Shown: piece by piece, positions 43,101 through 54,627 of the stretch
How positions within the stretch are numbered: position 1 is the stretch's first letter
How the letters are laid out: the number at the start of each line of letters is the position of its first letter
Source of the DNA: Adenanthera pavonina
Taxonomy: Eukaryota > Streptophyta > Magnoliopsida > Fabales > Fabaceae
Reading direction: 5' to 3'
Assembly: GCA_026686845.1 (NCBI GenBank)
Contig: JAIVEN010000002.1
Coordinates: 37,093,001 to 37,157,000, forward strand
Length of the DNA stretch: 64,000 bases
Program-made: the position numbers and the translations under genes
The notes under the pieces: model-generated
What the model saw: only the letters and a program-made list of their open reading frames with translations
Database searches by the model: none
Told to the model about the DNA's origin: nothing

Positions 43101-43266
43101 TGCCAATACCAACAATTTTACCATATTGATCACCTCCAAAGGTCACCTTTCCTCCTTTCTTGTCTCTAAGGGTGATGAACTTCTCCTTGTCACCAGTCAT
43201 GTGACTTGAGCAGGCACTGTCCATATACCATTTGTTGTTTTTCTTAGCTTTGAGACAGACCTGCAA
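40135..43266 (-). CDS. pol: Element B pol polyprotein
   Basis: An uninterrupted frame of about 1043 codons, closely matching A's pol. Protease DSACSSHMTG, integrase Asp/Asp/Glu motifs, RT YVDDIIFGA and RNase H TDADFAGS are all present. The RT motif reads QIDVKSTFLNG instead of QMDVKSAFLNG. The ATG that overlaps the gag stop in A has mutated to ATA (around 43277), so translation would need another route. In RNase H, the C-terminal LADILIKPL differs from LADILTKPL. The catalytic core looks intact. Confidence 0.9.
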   Translation of the reverse strand: MQVCLKAKKNNKWYMDSACSSHMTGDKEKFITLRDKKGGKVTFGGDQYGKIVGIGIVGKNPETSIEEVLFVIGLNHNLLSVSQTCDKGNWVLFDSKFCLVIRKSDHRVILKAQRDGNCYTIDLDELPPLDSVCLISQNNDSWFWHRRLAHVNINQLSKLVKNELVTGLPKISFEKDKECDACLKGKQIKSSFKSKNIVTITRPLELLHMDLIGPSRVKSLGGNLYVLVIVDDYSRFTWTLFLSSKSDTFDAFVTLVKKVQNERGISIVSIRSDHGGEFENAYFLEYCSEHEIDHNFSAPRTPQQNGIVERKNRTIGEMARAMLNEKELSQVFWADPVNTASYIINRAYIGPILGKTPYELYKGRKPNLSHLHVFGCKCFIHNNGKENLGKFDAKSDEGIFLGYSSRSKAYRVYNKRSNVVEESVHVVFIENETVSKHLTNEDDLAFNFEKLGISDKSRTEPPKISESVNIEEDVQEQEFDEENNEETSQELPRAWRYQRNHPVDQVIGDVQERVKTRKQLRDQMLNCAFISQIEPKCAEEALTDDYWNLAMQDEINQFERNQVWDLVPRPKNHPIIGTKWVFRNKLDESGTIIRNKARLVAKGYNQEEGIDFEETFAPVARLEAIRILLAYACMKNILLYQIDVKSTFLNGYIMEEVYVDQPPGFEDSTKPNHVYKLKKPLYGLKQAPRAWYERLSNFLTEKGFNRGKVDTTLFTKKENKDLLIVQIYVDDIIFGATNETLCKEFSKLMQGEFEMSMMGELNFFLGLQIRQLNDGIFLSQSKYLKELLKKFGMENAKPMGTPMATATKLDMDENGKMFDITQYRRMIGSLLYLTASRPDIMFSVCMCARFQSCSKETHATAVKRIFRYLIGTSQMDLWYPKGNGEDLKGYTDADFAGSKTDRKSTSGTCQFLGGSLVSWFSKKQNSVALSTAEAEYVAAGNCCAQVIWMKQQLEDLEVKMKEIPIMCDNQSAINITKNPVMHSRTKHIEVRHHFIRDHVLKEEVKLEYIPTEDQLADILIKPLPEDRHCKIRRELGMVNPNEL

Positions 43267-43274
43267 AACAATGT

Positions 43275-45074
43275 TTATGATTTCCTTTTAGGTACCCAAA
43301 TTTGCTTGGGTCCTTTTTGGTCAGTATATTTTTCCCTAAATGCAGATGCAACTTTGGGAACCCATCCAACTTTCCTCCCAAGTCCATTTTTCCTCAAATT
43401 ACAGGAACTGGAAATATGTCTCTTTTTGTTACAGAAATGACAGGTAGTGAAAGGACTGCTAGATTGAGATGCAGGAAGAAAACAGTGCAGATAATACTTT
43501 TGTCTAGCATGCCTTGGTTGATCATATGTTTCAATGTGAGGTGATGCATTAACTTTCTTTTTATTATTCTCAGCATGCACAAAATGTCTCATATATGCAT
43601 TTTGATTTTTCTTCCTAATATTTTCCTTGACAGCACATGGGTCATAGCCAAGACCAGCTTTTCCTTGTGATATTCTTTGGCTCCCCATCAAGGCAAACAA
43701 CATATCTTTACCTCTATTGGGCCTAGACATGCTTTTAACTAGATAATCATTAGTTTGTTTAAGTTTAGTGCATGAAGTGCAGCAAATAGATTCAGAAGTA
43801 GGTAAAGAAGCAGTTTCAGAAACTATGCCTTGAGACTCCAGCTTGCTTATCTTTTTCTTTGCCAATTTTAGTTCTTTAGCAACTTTAATAAATTCATCAT
43901 GAAGCTCATGAAATGCATCCAGTAATTCAGAATAGGAAGGTTCAGATTCATATACCTCTTCTTCCTGATCACTGCTGCATGAGGGTGTGGTTTCTTCAGA
44001 AGCAAGGGCCATCAGAAAAATGTTGGCAATCTCATCTTCATCTTCTTCTTCCTCATCTGAGCTGTTGCCCCATATGGATGAGATGTAGGCTTTCTTCTTT
44101 TTCCCTTTGTCAGCACCTTTCTTTTCTTTTTCTTGCTTCTTGAGGAATTGGGGGCAGTCCCATTTTATGTGTCCCTGCTTCTTGCACTCATAACAAGTCA
44201 CAGGTTCTTTTGCCTCTTTCTTGCTTTCCCCAGCAGCTACCTTCATGAAGAATCTCTTGTTCTTCTTCTTGCTGTAGAATCTTCCGAATTTTTTGACCAT
44301 CATAGCTAGAGTTTCCTCATCCAGCCCATCCTCTTCATCAGATTCTTCTTCCTTTTCATCAGCAGCTTTGAGGGCAAGGCTTTTCTTCTTTCTGTCCATC
44401 CCAGCTTCCTTGAGAGCTTTGATTTTTCCTTCATACTCTTCAAGGCTGCCAAAGAGAGCTGTGACAGAGGCCATTGATTCTCCTCTGGCTTCTTCTATTG
44501 CTGTCACCTTGGGCTGTCATTCCAGAGGGAGTGCTCTGAGAATTTTTCTTACTTTCTCATATTGAGAGTATTCCTTTGCTAGGCTCTTTAGTTGATTCAC
44601 AATGAGAGTGAATCTCTTTTGGAGCTCCTTTACAGTTTCTCCTTCAGACATCCTGAAGCTCTCATACTCTCCAATGCACGTATTGAGTCTGTTCTCCCTG
44701 ACCCCAGATGTCCCTTCATGTGCAATCTGCAGAGTGTCCCACATCCCTTTTGCAGTGGTGGATTGTGAGACCCTGTAGAATTCGTCCTGGTTCAGGGCAC
44801 TGACTAAACAATGCTTTGCTTTAAAATTCAGTAGGACTCTCCTTCTGTCCTCATCATTCCACTCTGCTTCCAGCTTCTCTTTGTATCTTCCATCTTCAGT
44901 TAGAGCCATTGGGACGAAATCTCCTTTATCAATGACTGACCAGATATCAAGATCAATTGATTGGAGGTAAATCTGCATCCGCATCTTCCAGTACCCATAA
45001 TGCTCTCCACTGAAGCCTGGTGGTCTGTTAGTGTTGTTCCCTTCAGGAAGTATACTCTCTCCAAAGCCAGCCAT
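43275..45074 (-). pseudogene. gag: Element B gag with a nonsense codon
   Basis: The likely start is MAGFGESILPEG at 45074, downstream of the primer site. The N-terminal part has GYWKMRMQIYLQ and the UBN2-type gag core. TGA at 44517-44519 replaces the Trp codon seen in A (LPLEW). The frame then continues to 43275. Both zinc knuckles are readable: CYECKKQGHIKWDC is complete, and CHFCNKKRHISSSC has Arg for Gly. Confidence 0.88.
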
Positions 45075-45115
45075 CTTTGTTCCCGGACTGTAAAATCCTT
45101 TGAGTGGGAATCCGG

Positions 45116-45127
45116 GCTCTGATACCA
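45116..45127 (-). promoter_or_regulatory. Primer-binding site of element B
   Basis: Minus strand TGGTATCAGAGC, two bases inside the 5' LTR, complementary to the 3' end of plant initiator tRNA-Met. This fixes the orientation. Confidence 0.92.
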
Positions 45128-45129
45128 CT

Positions 45130-46850
45130 TGTTAGCAAGCTGACTTCCCAAGAGGGGGGGTGAATTGGGAAGATTGAAATTTTTCTGCACAAAGTGAAGT
45201 TAGTGAAGATATCATAGTATAATGAAAAGAACGTGTAAAACAGAGCAAGCTGAAAAGTAGAGATAAGGAGAAGAAAACTCAATGATTTATTCTGGTTTGG
45301 TCTATCCACTTGACCTACATCCAGTCCCCAAGACACCTCTTGAGATTTGTCCACTATACAGCAAGAATTTCAACGGGCTTCTTGCTAAGGCCACAGTACA
45401 TGAGTATGCTCTGTTTCTGAGCTCTCTCAAACTCTCCAAGCACTTTCACTATGTGCTTCCCAATCCCCTTGTGAATACACCTCACAAGTGAATCTATCTT
45501 CCAGATGAAGAGTAGATAGTTTACAAATGAATAACTCTCTTGAATAGAGTAGATATGAAGGTTTAAGTACAAATAATGAAGTTGGAAGGGTAAAAGCTTT
45601 TGAGAAAAGATTCAGCAGAAATTCGGTATATACAAGTTTGATTCGTTACCCACAACTTCAAATGATATTGTATTTATAGATTTAGGTCTCAAATATCCGT
45701 TAGAGACTAAATCTATCCGTTGGGGAAGTTATCCAACGGTTACTCTGAAAAACTATCCGTTTACCAACCACATTTAATGTTTCTGACATACTGAAATTCG
45801 AATTTTGGTTGGCCAACAGACGAATTTCGAGGGAACTGAAGGTTAAAGCTTCCAACGTTAAAATACGAAGTTCGTCTGTCCATAGAGTGAAATTCAAATT
45901 TTGAAACTTATAAAATATTTTCACAATGTGACATACGAATTTTCAAGAAGAAAGTTTTTCTGTAAATCGTGAACAGTGTTTTCAATTTTCTACAGTACCC
46001 TCGAAATTCGTATTTTTGGATGCCTAAAATTTGTCTGTCCATTGAACGTTCAAAGAGGCACAGTAGTTCACTTTCTTTGAAATTCGAATTTTGGCAGAGT
46101 GAAATTCGTCTGTCAGAGACCAGTTTTGAGACTTAAATCTTTCTTGATCTCAGATGAACTTTATCAAACTTTCAGACGAATTTCTTCTATTTTCTCAAGT
46201 TTTGTTTTGTCTAAAATTCGAATTTTGAAAGAGTGAAATTCGAATGTCACAAAGTAGCTCCCTTGATTTAGATGAAAATTCGAATGTTGCTAAGTCAAAG
46301 TTTGTCTGTCAGAGAGCATTTTTCAAACTTAGTTTCTTCTTGATTTCAGATGAACTTTAGCAAAGCTTCAGACGAATTTCTTTGGTTTTCATAAATGGCA
46401 TTTTGTCTGAAATTCAAATTTTGAAAGAGTGAAGTTTGTCTGTCACAAAAAGGCTTCTTTCAGACTTGATGAACATTCAAATTTTGAATGACCGAAATTC
46501 GTCTGACAGAGGGACACCTCTCCAGACTTATTCAGTTTTAGCTCGAAATTCAAATTTCCAAAAGCAAAGTTCGAATTTCCAACTTGACAGTTCAGTTATA
46601 CTTTCAAACTTCGTCTGTTTGTGAGTATTTTTCAAATAAGTAACGATTTAACTTTAAATCAAGGTTTGAAAACGTCTTTTTCTCAAATCAAAATCTTTTA
46701 CCCAATCTAAACAAAAACTAAAGATCCTACAAAAGATCTAATAGCGAATACTCAGAAAATCTTCACTTGAAACAGCTTTGATCTCCTTTGATATCTTCAA
46801 TCCAAGCTCTTGAGTGTTGGTTTGGAATCATCAAAACTCTTGATCCAACA
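45130..46850 (-). repeat. Element B 5' LTR
   Basis: 1721 bp. Starts TGTTAGCAAGCTGAC on the + strand, one G shorter than its partner. Drives minus-strand transcription of B. Confidence 0.93.
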
Positions 46851-46855
46851 GTAGA
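46851..46855 (+). repeat. TSD GTAGA, right copy (element B)
   Basis: Second copy, directly after the LTR end CCAACA. Confidence 0.9.
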
Positions 46856-47651
46856 ATCTTCCGAATTTTTTGACCATCATAGCCAAGGTTTCCTCATCAA
46901 GTTCATCCTCTTCGTCAGATTCTTCTTCCTTTTCATCAGCAGCTTTGAGAGCAAGGCCTTTCTTCTTTCTGTCCAGCCCGGCTTCCTTGAGAGCTTTGAT
47001 TTTTCCTTCATACTCCTCAAGGCTCCCGAAGAGAGCTGTGACAGAGGCCATTGATTCTCCTCTGGCTTCTTCTATTGCTGTCACCTTGGGCTGCCATTCC
47101 AGAGGGAGAGCTCTGAGAATTTTTCTCACTTTCTCTGATTGAGTGTATTCCTTTCCTAGGCTCTTTACTTGATTCACAATGAGAGTGAATCTCTTTTGGA
47201 GTTCCTTTACAGTTTCTCCTTCAGGCATCCTGAAGCTCTCATACTCTCCAATGCACGTATTGAGTCTGTTCTCCCTGACCCCAGATGTCCCTTCATGTGC
47301 AATCTGCAGAGTGTCCCACATCCCTTTTGCAGTGGTGGATTGTGAGACCCTGTAGAATTCGTCCTGGTTCAGGGCACTGACTAAACAATGCTTTGCTTTA
47401 AAATTCAGAAGGCCTCTCATTCTGTCTTCATCATTCCATTCTGCTTCCAGCTTCTCTTTGTGTCTTCCATCTTCAGTTAGAGCCATTGGGACGAAATCTC
47501 CTTTATCAATGACTGACCAGATGTCAAGATCAATTGATTGGAGGTAGATCTGCATCCTCATCTTCCAGTACCCATAATGCTCTCCACTGAAGCCTGGTGG
47601 TCTGTTAGTGTTGTTCCCTTCAGGAAGTATACTCTCTCCAAAGCCAGCCAT
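46851..47651 (-). pseudogene. gag: Element A gag, N-terminal part
   Basis: Begins MAGFGESILPEG at 47651 and runs open into TSD GTAGA at 46851-46855, where element B cut it. It includes GYWKMRMQIYLQ, LPLEWQPKV and a Lys/Glu-rich stretch ending MMVKKFGRFY. It joins in frame with SKKKNKRFF at 35030 once B is removed. An upstream extension exists only through a GTG and reads through the primer site, so I chose the ATG. Confidence 0.88.
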
Positions 47652-47692
47652 CTTTGTTCCCGGACTGTAAAATCCTTTAAATGGGAATCCGG

Positions 47693-47704
47693 GCTCTGAT
47701 ACCA
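47693..47704 (-). promoter_or_regulatory. Primer-binding site of element A
   Basis: TGGTATCAGAGC on the minus strand next to the 5' LTR, as in element B. Confidence 0.92.
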
Positions 47705-47706
47705 CT

Positions 47707-49427
47707 TGTTAGCAAGGCTGACTTCCCAAGAGGGGGGGTGAATTGGGAAGATTGAAATTTTTCTGCACAAAGTGAAGTTAGTGAAGATATCACAGTATAA
47801 TGAAAATAACGTGTAAAACAGAGCAAGCTGAAAAGTAGAGACAAGGAGAAGAAAACTCAGTGATTTATCCTGGTTCGGTCTATCCACTTGACCTACATCT
47901 AGTCCCCAAGACACCTCTTGAGATTTATCCACTATCTAGCAAGAATTTCAACGGGCTTCTTGCTAAAGCCACAGTACACGAGTATGCTCTGTTCTGAGCT
48001 CTCTCAAACTCTCTAAGCACTTTCTCTATGTGCTTCCCAATCCCCTTGTGAATACACCTCACAAGTAAATCTATCTTCCAGATGAAGAGTAGATTGTTTA
48101 CAAATGAATAACTATCTTGAATAGAGTAGATATGAAGGTTTAAGTACAAATAATGAAGTTGGAAGGGTAAAAGCTTTTGAGATGAAGATTCAGCAGAAAT
48201 TCGGTATATACAAGTTTGATTCGATACCCACAACTTCAAATGATGTTGTATTTATAGATTTAGGTCTCAAATATCCGTTAGAGACTAAATCTATCCGTTG
48301 GGGAAGTTATCCAACGGTTACTCTGAAAAACTATTCGTTTACCAACCGCATTTAATGTTTCTGACATACTGAAATTCGAATTTTGGTTAGCCAACAGACG
48401 AATTTTGAGGGAACCGAAGGTTAAAGTTTCCAACGTTAAAATACGAAGTTCGTCTGTCCATAGAGTGAAATTCGAATTTTGAAACTTATAAAATATTTTC
48501 ACAATGTGACATACGAATTTTCAAGAAGAAAGTTTTTCTGTAAATCGTGAAAAGTGTTTTCAATTTTCTACAGTACCCTCAAAATTCAAATTTTGGATGC
48601 CCAAAATTCGTCTGTCCATTGAACATTCAAAGAGGCACAGTAGTTCACTTTCTTTGAAATTTGAATTTTGGCAGAGTGAAATTCGTCTGTCAGAGACCAG
48701 TTTTGAGACTTAAATCTTTCTTGATCTCAGATGAACTTTATCAAACTTTCAGACGAATTTCTTCTATTTTCTCAAGTTTTGTTTTGTCTAAAATTCGAAT
48801 TTTGAAAGAGTGAAATTCGAATGTCACAAAGTAGCTCCCTTGATTCAGATGAAAATTCGAATGTTGCTAAGTCAAAGTTCGTCTGTCAGAGAGCATTTTT
48901 CAAACTTAGTTTCTCCTTGATTTCAGATGAACTTTAGCATAGTTTCAGACGAATTTCTTTGGTTTTCACAAATTGCATTTTGTCTGAAATTCAAATTTTG
49001 AAAGAGTGAAGTTTGTCTGTCACTAAAAGGCTTCTTTCAGACTTGATGAAAATTCGAATTTTGAATGACCAAAATTCATGTGACAGAGGGACGCTTCTCC
49101 AGACTTATTCAGTTTTAGCTCGAAATTCGAATTTCCAAAAGTAAAGTTCGAATTTCCAACTTGACAGTTCAGTTATACTTTCAAACTTCGTCTGTTTGTG
49201 AGTATTTTTCAAATAAGTAACCATTTAACTTCAAATCAAGGTTTGAAAATGTCTTTTTCTCAAATCAAAATCTTTTACCCAATCTAAACAAAAACTAAAG
49301 ATCCTACAAAAGATCTAATAGCGAATACTCAAAAAATCTTCACTTGAAACAGCTTTGATCTCCTTTGATATCTTCAATCCAAGCTCTTGAGTGTTGGTTT
49401 GGAATCATCAAAACTCTTGATCCAACA
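47707..49427 (-). repeat. Element A 5' LTR
   Basis: 1721 bp, paired with 25670-27384 by shared variants and TSD GTTTA. Confidence 0.93.
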
Positions 49428-49432
49428 GTTTA
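49428..49432 (+). repeat. TSD GTTTA, right copy (element A)
   Basis: Follows the LTR end GATCCAACA and repeats 25665-25669. Confidence 0.9.
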
Positions 49433-51973
49433 TGTTGAGCTTGATGTAAATTGAGTGGAATTTGATGTTAGATTGCTAGATATTTTGGATTAGCATTGTA
49501 ATTATCAATTTGGGTTAATTGAATGTTGATCAATTTGAGCTTACATTGTTGGCTGTCCAGATCTGAAATATTTTGAATTTATTGCCTTCTAGATGTTGTT
49601 TTAATAAATTCATTGGTATTTGATGTAAACTAGATGAAATCAAGTTAGGTGGACCTTAATTGGTGTTTAATTAGCTTAATTAGGTTTAATTAAGTGAATT
49701 TTCCTAATTTTCTAGGTTTAATCATTAGCTTAATTAACATTCAAATTAGTTAATTAATTGATTTAAACAAGTTTAGGTGGCTCAATTAATACTAGGGTAG
49801 GTTATGATTAATTAATCACTTAAATTAAGCTTAGTTGGTAAGTGTTTAAATTAATTAATTAATTACATCCCAAATATAATTAATTATTTTGATTAAGTTA
49901 GGAAAAATCGAAATGCCCTTTGCTAAACTCATAATTGACTTACCTTTTTATTCACATATCTTTTCCTTTTTCTTAGATTCTAATGTTTGGTAGAGTTAGT
50001 TTACCATTATGTTGTCTTTCCGTTGGATTTTGAAGTCCTCTCCATTTTAATTGTGCCTTGTTTATTTGTAGAACCCCCGAAATCATAGTTAGTAAATCAC
50101 ATTTGCATATTAAAGTAGCTTGCATTGCATCTCATTTAATTAAAAAAGAAATGGTTTGCAACTGCATTCACACATTAGCATCTTATTTATGTAGTAATTA
50201 GTTTGCATTTTAGTTGCATTTAATTAGTTAATTTAGGTCATTTGCTATTAGTAATTTAGCTTGCATTTCACTTCTGATACATGACCCTTATTGGAACTGT
50301 CCAAAGAAACCACTTTTGATGCCAAAAAACATATATCATTGCAATATTCAAGGCACTCACAATTTGGATAGAGAAACAATCACAAAGAAAATCACACACA
50401 ACAAGAAGGAAACATAAGAGATAGATATTGATCTAGATGGAATAGAACCTAAGAGAAATGGTCTTTTGAACCCTTGTTTTGGTGATGCCACAAGGAACGA
50501 TTGAATCCTTGATAAATCATGATATTTTTATCTAGCACTCATAGATTCAAGGAAGAAAACCCTTAAAACTAATTCATTCAATCTTGAAAATATGTCTAAA
50601 CAACAAGCACTAGGGCACCTTGGCAATTATGTCGAATGTTACAATTTAATAAACTTGATTGCAAAAGAATTTGTAGTAGAAAGGTGCAAAAAAGGTTGTT
50701 TCACTAAGGAGCAAATTGTTTAGTCTTACTTAAGATTGTGATTAAGCAAATAGGAATTCTAAAGCTAATGCAAATACATGCTAGATACTATTATATGAGT
50801 GTGCATTTGCTGGAATGCAAACTAATATGCAACCTAAGTTAGTTAAATGTAATGTCTAAATGCATGCTTATGTATGCAAATTCCTAGAACTAGAATGATG
50901 TAATGCTAATCCTATGATTTATATGCAAATGCCATGAACTAAACCTTATTTGGGGGGGGGGAGGGGTTTAAGATTAAATGTAATGACAATGATTAGGCTA
51001 GTCTAAGAGCAAAGTGATGCAAATTAATTCTATTACTAAGAACTAAATTTAACCAACACTTAGCCTAAAATCAGAATGAGGAAACTAGGAAAAAGTTGCA
51101 AGTATTTAACAGATGAATGTGGCTCCTAGCATGACCATGGAAGTAGAGAATCATTAGACTCTAGAATGATACCTAGGGTGATATGTCAATAAATTAGCAT
51201 GTACAATTGATCAATTCAAGACCATGACATAACCTATGCACAAGGTGAATGAGAAATTGACAAGAAACCAAATATTATTGACTCAAGCATTTTCACAAAC
51301 ACATTATAGGCATGACAATTACGCAAGGTAATTATGAACAATTGATTCATAATTCATTGCCTAATAATGATTTTGGCGAAACATGACAATGTGATTAACA
51401 TAATTTCTCAACTCAAAATCAAGTCAATTAAACACTTAATTCATAAAATTAGATAACTAAACCATAGATAGTTAAGAGGTATAGTAGCAGGAAAATTAAT
51501 TAAGCAATGAAATTCCATTCAAGAACAAGTCAATCCCAACAACATCTTATCCTAGTACAAAGGTTACATCGTTCCATAACATAATTCATCAAATTAATAG
51601 CCAAAATTACATCAAATCCATATAATTCCAGATCTATACAGGTCTTAGAAACCAACAAATTTGGTAAGAAAGTTAAAGAAGATGATTAGATACATAGCCT
51701 CCCTTGTAGCTTGCAATGCCTTAAGTCTTCAAGCCTTTTTCCTCCATCAAGCTAAGAATGCCACTCTCTCTACTCCATAGCCAAAGTCACAGTTAAACTT
51801 CAAATACAAAGGGAGGATGTCCAACCATGATCAAGAGGTGTGAAGGAGACATGATGATCACTTGATATTCACCTATGAGAATTGTTTCCACTGATCTTGA
51901 AAATTTCTGCACTCTTCCATCTTAAACAGCCACCATTTTGATTGGATGGAGTAGATTGATGGAAGAATTGATG
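49433..51973. other. AT-rich relic DNA, no gene recognised
   Basis: Continues the DNA that lies left of element A. TTAATTAA-rich stretches at about 49690-49900, TTGCAT words at 50100-50270 and a run of about ten G at 50951 are the only distinctive features. It is probably old retrotransposon sequence; the family is unknown. Confidence 0.45.
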
Positions 51974-51978
51974 AAATT

Positions 51979-54425
51979 TGTAATATCTTAACTTTAGACC
52001 ATATTTCCCATATACTAGACTTTATTTAAAGTCCATTTGATTATGTTTAGAAACTTGAATCACATAAAGGACAAAAACAGAAAAATTTTATTTTTGGTGG
52101 TATTGTTCATTTGATAATACCATTTTCCCAACCAAACTTTGAAAATTTATAACTAATTCTAGAAAAATTGTATAGGAGTGATTCATATCTCTAAAAATAG
52201 CTCAAACATTATCAACAAAAAATTATAAAATTGAGCTTTGGTCATGCCAATTAGTACAGTAATTTCCATGAAAAATATTGTTCATATGACCATTTTCTAT
52301 CTTTCTTAGTTTCTGACCCTAATTTTAAAATTTATAACTTTTTCTATGCTTAACCAATTTAGGTATTCTTTAACTTTTTAGAAATTTTATTTTGTCTATT
52401 TTCAAGACATATACACCATTTATATATATATTGCCCTGTTTTAATCAAACAGAATCTATTTAACCAAACATCATTCCATTTGGACAGATTCAGGCATAAT
52501 TTTGTCAAAATAAATTCCATAACACAATTACAATACCATAACTTGTTCTTAATGTATACCTAGCATCTCATAAAGCTCAAAGGGACATGATAACACTGAG
52601 ATACAGATTTAAAAGTACATACATGATTTTACATAACATTTCAAAATATAAGATCAAAGCTTGAAAAATAAAGTCAAGCATCATTTTTCCTCTTTTTGCT
52701 CCTTAGCTTTCTTGACATCCTTGCAATAGCTTGAGCTTAACATGTTAATGCTTGGGGTGGTGAGATTATAATAATCTTAGTAGCAAGTTACATTTATGCA
52801 ATTGCATTATCATATCTGCTTGAAAACATTAATCATAGCATTTTCATACATTTAATCAAAAATTGTACCATATTGTAAATAAAAATTTTGGCAGAGTTTC
52901 TCCTAAAAAAAATGGACATCCCAGGTAAAAGCCCTCACATTTAAACAGCTAAAACAGTTACCAATCATCAAATCAACAATATGGCAAGTCAGAAAACATT
53001 TTAAAGCATAATAAGATAACATAATGGAAAAATGTAAACCTTGCTACCTTTGTGAATCCTCTTGCCTTTCCACTTACTTCCAACTCTTTTAGGAGCTTCC
53101 TTGAGCTTTTCCAAGTCATAATACAACATCAAACACTAACTTAACTAACTAATTCTAAGGATAGCTTCATAAAGAACCTTAAACGCTAAAAGATTCATAT
53201 TTTTTATCTTTTGCTTTTTCTTGAAACCAACACTTGTCCTATGAAAATTCCACCATGAGGAATCCATTTTTAGCATCATTTTCATGAAATTCCCACTCTT
53301 TCTATACCCTTGTTTTGGCCAAAATTACTTCTTGAAAAGGAAAGAAAATGATTTCTTTATAACTTGCCTCAATCTCTTGAAATCTTACTTCCAAGCACTA
53401 GATCATGCTTTTTCATGGTTTTTATGCATGAAAGCTCTTTCCTTTCCCTTTCCTCATGCTTGGCCAAAAATTATTCTTAGAGCAAGGTGGAAGAAAACTC
53501 AACCAACCATCCTAAAGTTTAAGGAAAACTAGCTTGAAGTTGAAGAAAAGCTTACCTCAAATTTGTTCATGAACCTTTAAGCTTTCTTCTTCATGCCACT
53601 CCCTCTTCCTTTTAGAGAATTTTGCTGCTCACTTCTCTCTTTCTTTGCCTCTCTAAGTCGGTCACAAGAGGGAGTACACATATAATTATATAAACCTTTA
53701 TTTTCCATACAAACTAGTCTAAGTGTCCATTAATTTGCATCATCCATGACACAACAATTAATAAAATAATCCTTCCATTCACATGTTGAAAATCACACAA
53801 ATAAGGAGGGAGAAAGTGTCCAAAATACTGCATATTTTTCCTAGTTCATATATATCTTCTTGTAGTTACTTTATGCATAGATAGTTAAAGTTACTTTTAC
53901 AATATTTTATTACTTTATGCATATAGGATTAAATTATGTCATGATTTGTATTTAATTTAATATCCTATCTCAAATAGTTTATATGTGCAGCCCACCAACT
54001 TTTCTTTTTTACTTTTTCTGTATTTGTGGTCCACAGTACTTTTGTCTTTTTTACATAATTGTACTGTGTTTTGCAGTCTATTTCTTTTTAAATTAATCCA
54101 TTTGGACTCAATACGTTATTACATTGAGTCTAGCATGTCATAAACTTCATTTTGATAGCAATATAGCAATTTTCCAAAATTACCCCTAAAGGATCAAATT
54201 GTAAATAAATTTTCCTTAGGGACCCATTTGCAAATATTTTGTGGACTAAGTTGCAAATTGCAAATAAATATTTACAATTGAGGACTAATTAGAAATTTAT
54301 TTTATTTAAGAACTTAGCATATAAAACCACCACTTTATCCATTTCTTTCATTCAAATTTTGCAGCACATGCTATTTATCACATTTTCTTGCAAACGGTAA
54401 AATCTAGAAAATCAGGGATGTTACA
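51979..54425. mobile_element. Solo LTR, family X, copy 1
   Basis: 2447 bp starting TGTAATATCTTAACT and ending GGGATGTTACA, with TSD AAATT at 51974-51978 and 54426-54430. Internal landmarks shared with the next two copies are ATAACTAATTCTAGAAAAAT, a TAGCTCAAA word, and GTGAGATTATAATAATCTTA. There is no coding sequence and no primer site next to it. It resembles LTRs of plant Gypsy elements, but the lineage is not established. Confidence 0.8.
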
Positions 54426-54547
54426 AAATTGATGAGAGGAAATGGAAGAGAAGGTAGAGGAGTGGTCAAATTACATTCCTTTCCTATTGTAAAGATTGCC
54501 CAAATATTTGCTCTGAGAGCCTAAACCTTCGACTTTGATATAAAAAA

Positions 54548-54627
54548 TATAACACCTAAGTTTTAAACTATATTTCCTATGTATTAGACCTTATTATAGT
54601 GCATTGATCATATTTAGAAGCTTAAAT
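54548..54627. mobile_element. Family X copy 3, left fragment
   Basis: TATAACACCTAAG, a G-to-A variant of the usual TGTAACACC start, opens a copy that copy 2 interrupts at TSD TAAAT (54623-54627). It continues at 57185. Confidence 0.65.

Larger units (their letters stand above)
35031..46850 (-). mobile_element. Element B: full-length copy of the same family nested in gag of element A
   Basis: LTRs are at 35031-36752 (3') and 45130-46850 (5'), with TSD GTAGA at 35026-35030 and 46851-46855. Its LTRs share private variants (CTCTGTTTCTGAGC, GAGATAAGG, TCAATGATTTATTC) that set them apart from A's. The total is 11,820 bp in the same orientation as A. Lesions are a nonsense codon in gag, a lost pol ATG, and the TAG near the end of the additional ORF. 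Confidence 0.94.
25670..49427 (-). mobile_element. Element A: Copia (Sirevirus-like) LTR retrotransposon containing element B
   Basis: LTRs lie at 25670-27384 (3') and 47707-49427 (5'), with TSD GTTTA at 25665-25669 and 49428-49432. The two LTRs share variants that B's LTRs lack, for example the one-base-shorter CTCTGTTCTGAGC, GAGACAAGG and TCAGTGATTTATCC. On the minus strand the order is 5' LTR, primer site, gag, pol, additional ORF, polypurine tract, 3' LTR. Element B interrupts gag. Without B the element is about 11.9 kb, large for Copia but normal for Sireviruses. pol is open throughout, gag is split, and the additional ORF has stops. It is not autonomous as it stands. Confidence 0.93.

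Noticed and set aside
53284..53532. 82-codon + strand open frame
   Set aside because: It lies inside the family X solo LTR and has no recognisable motif or match to the other copies' frames.
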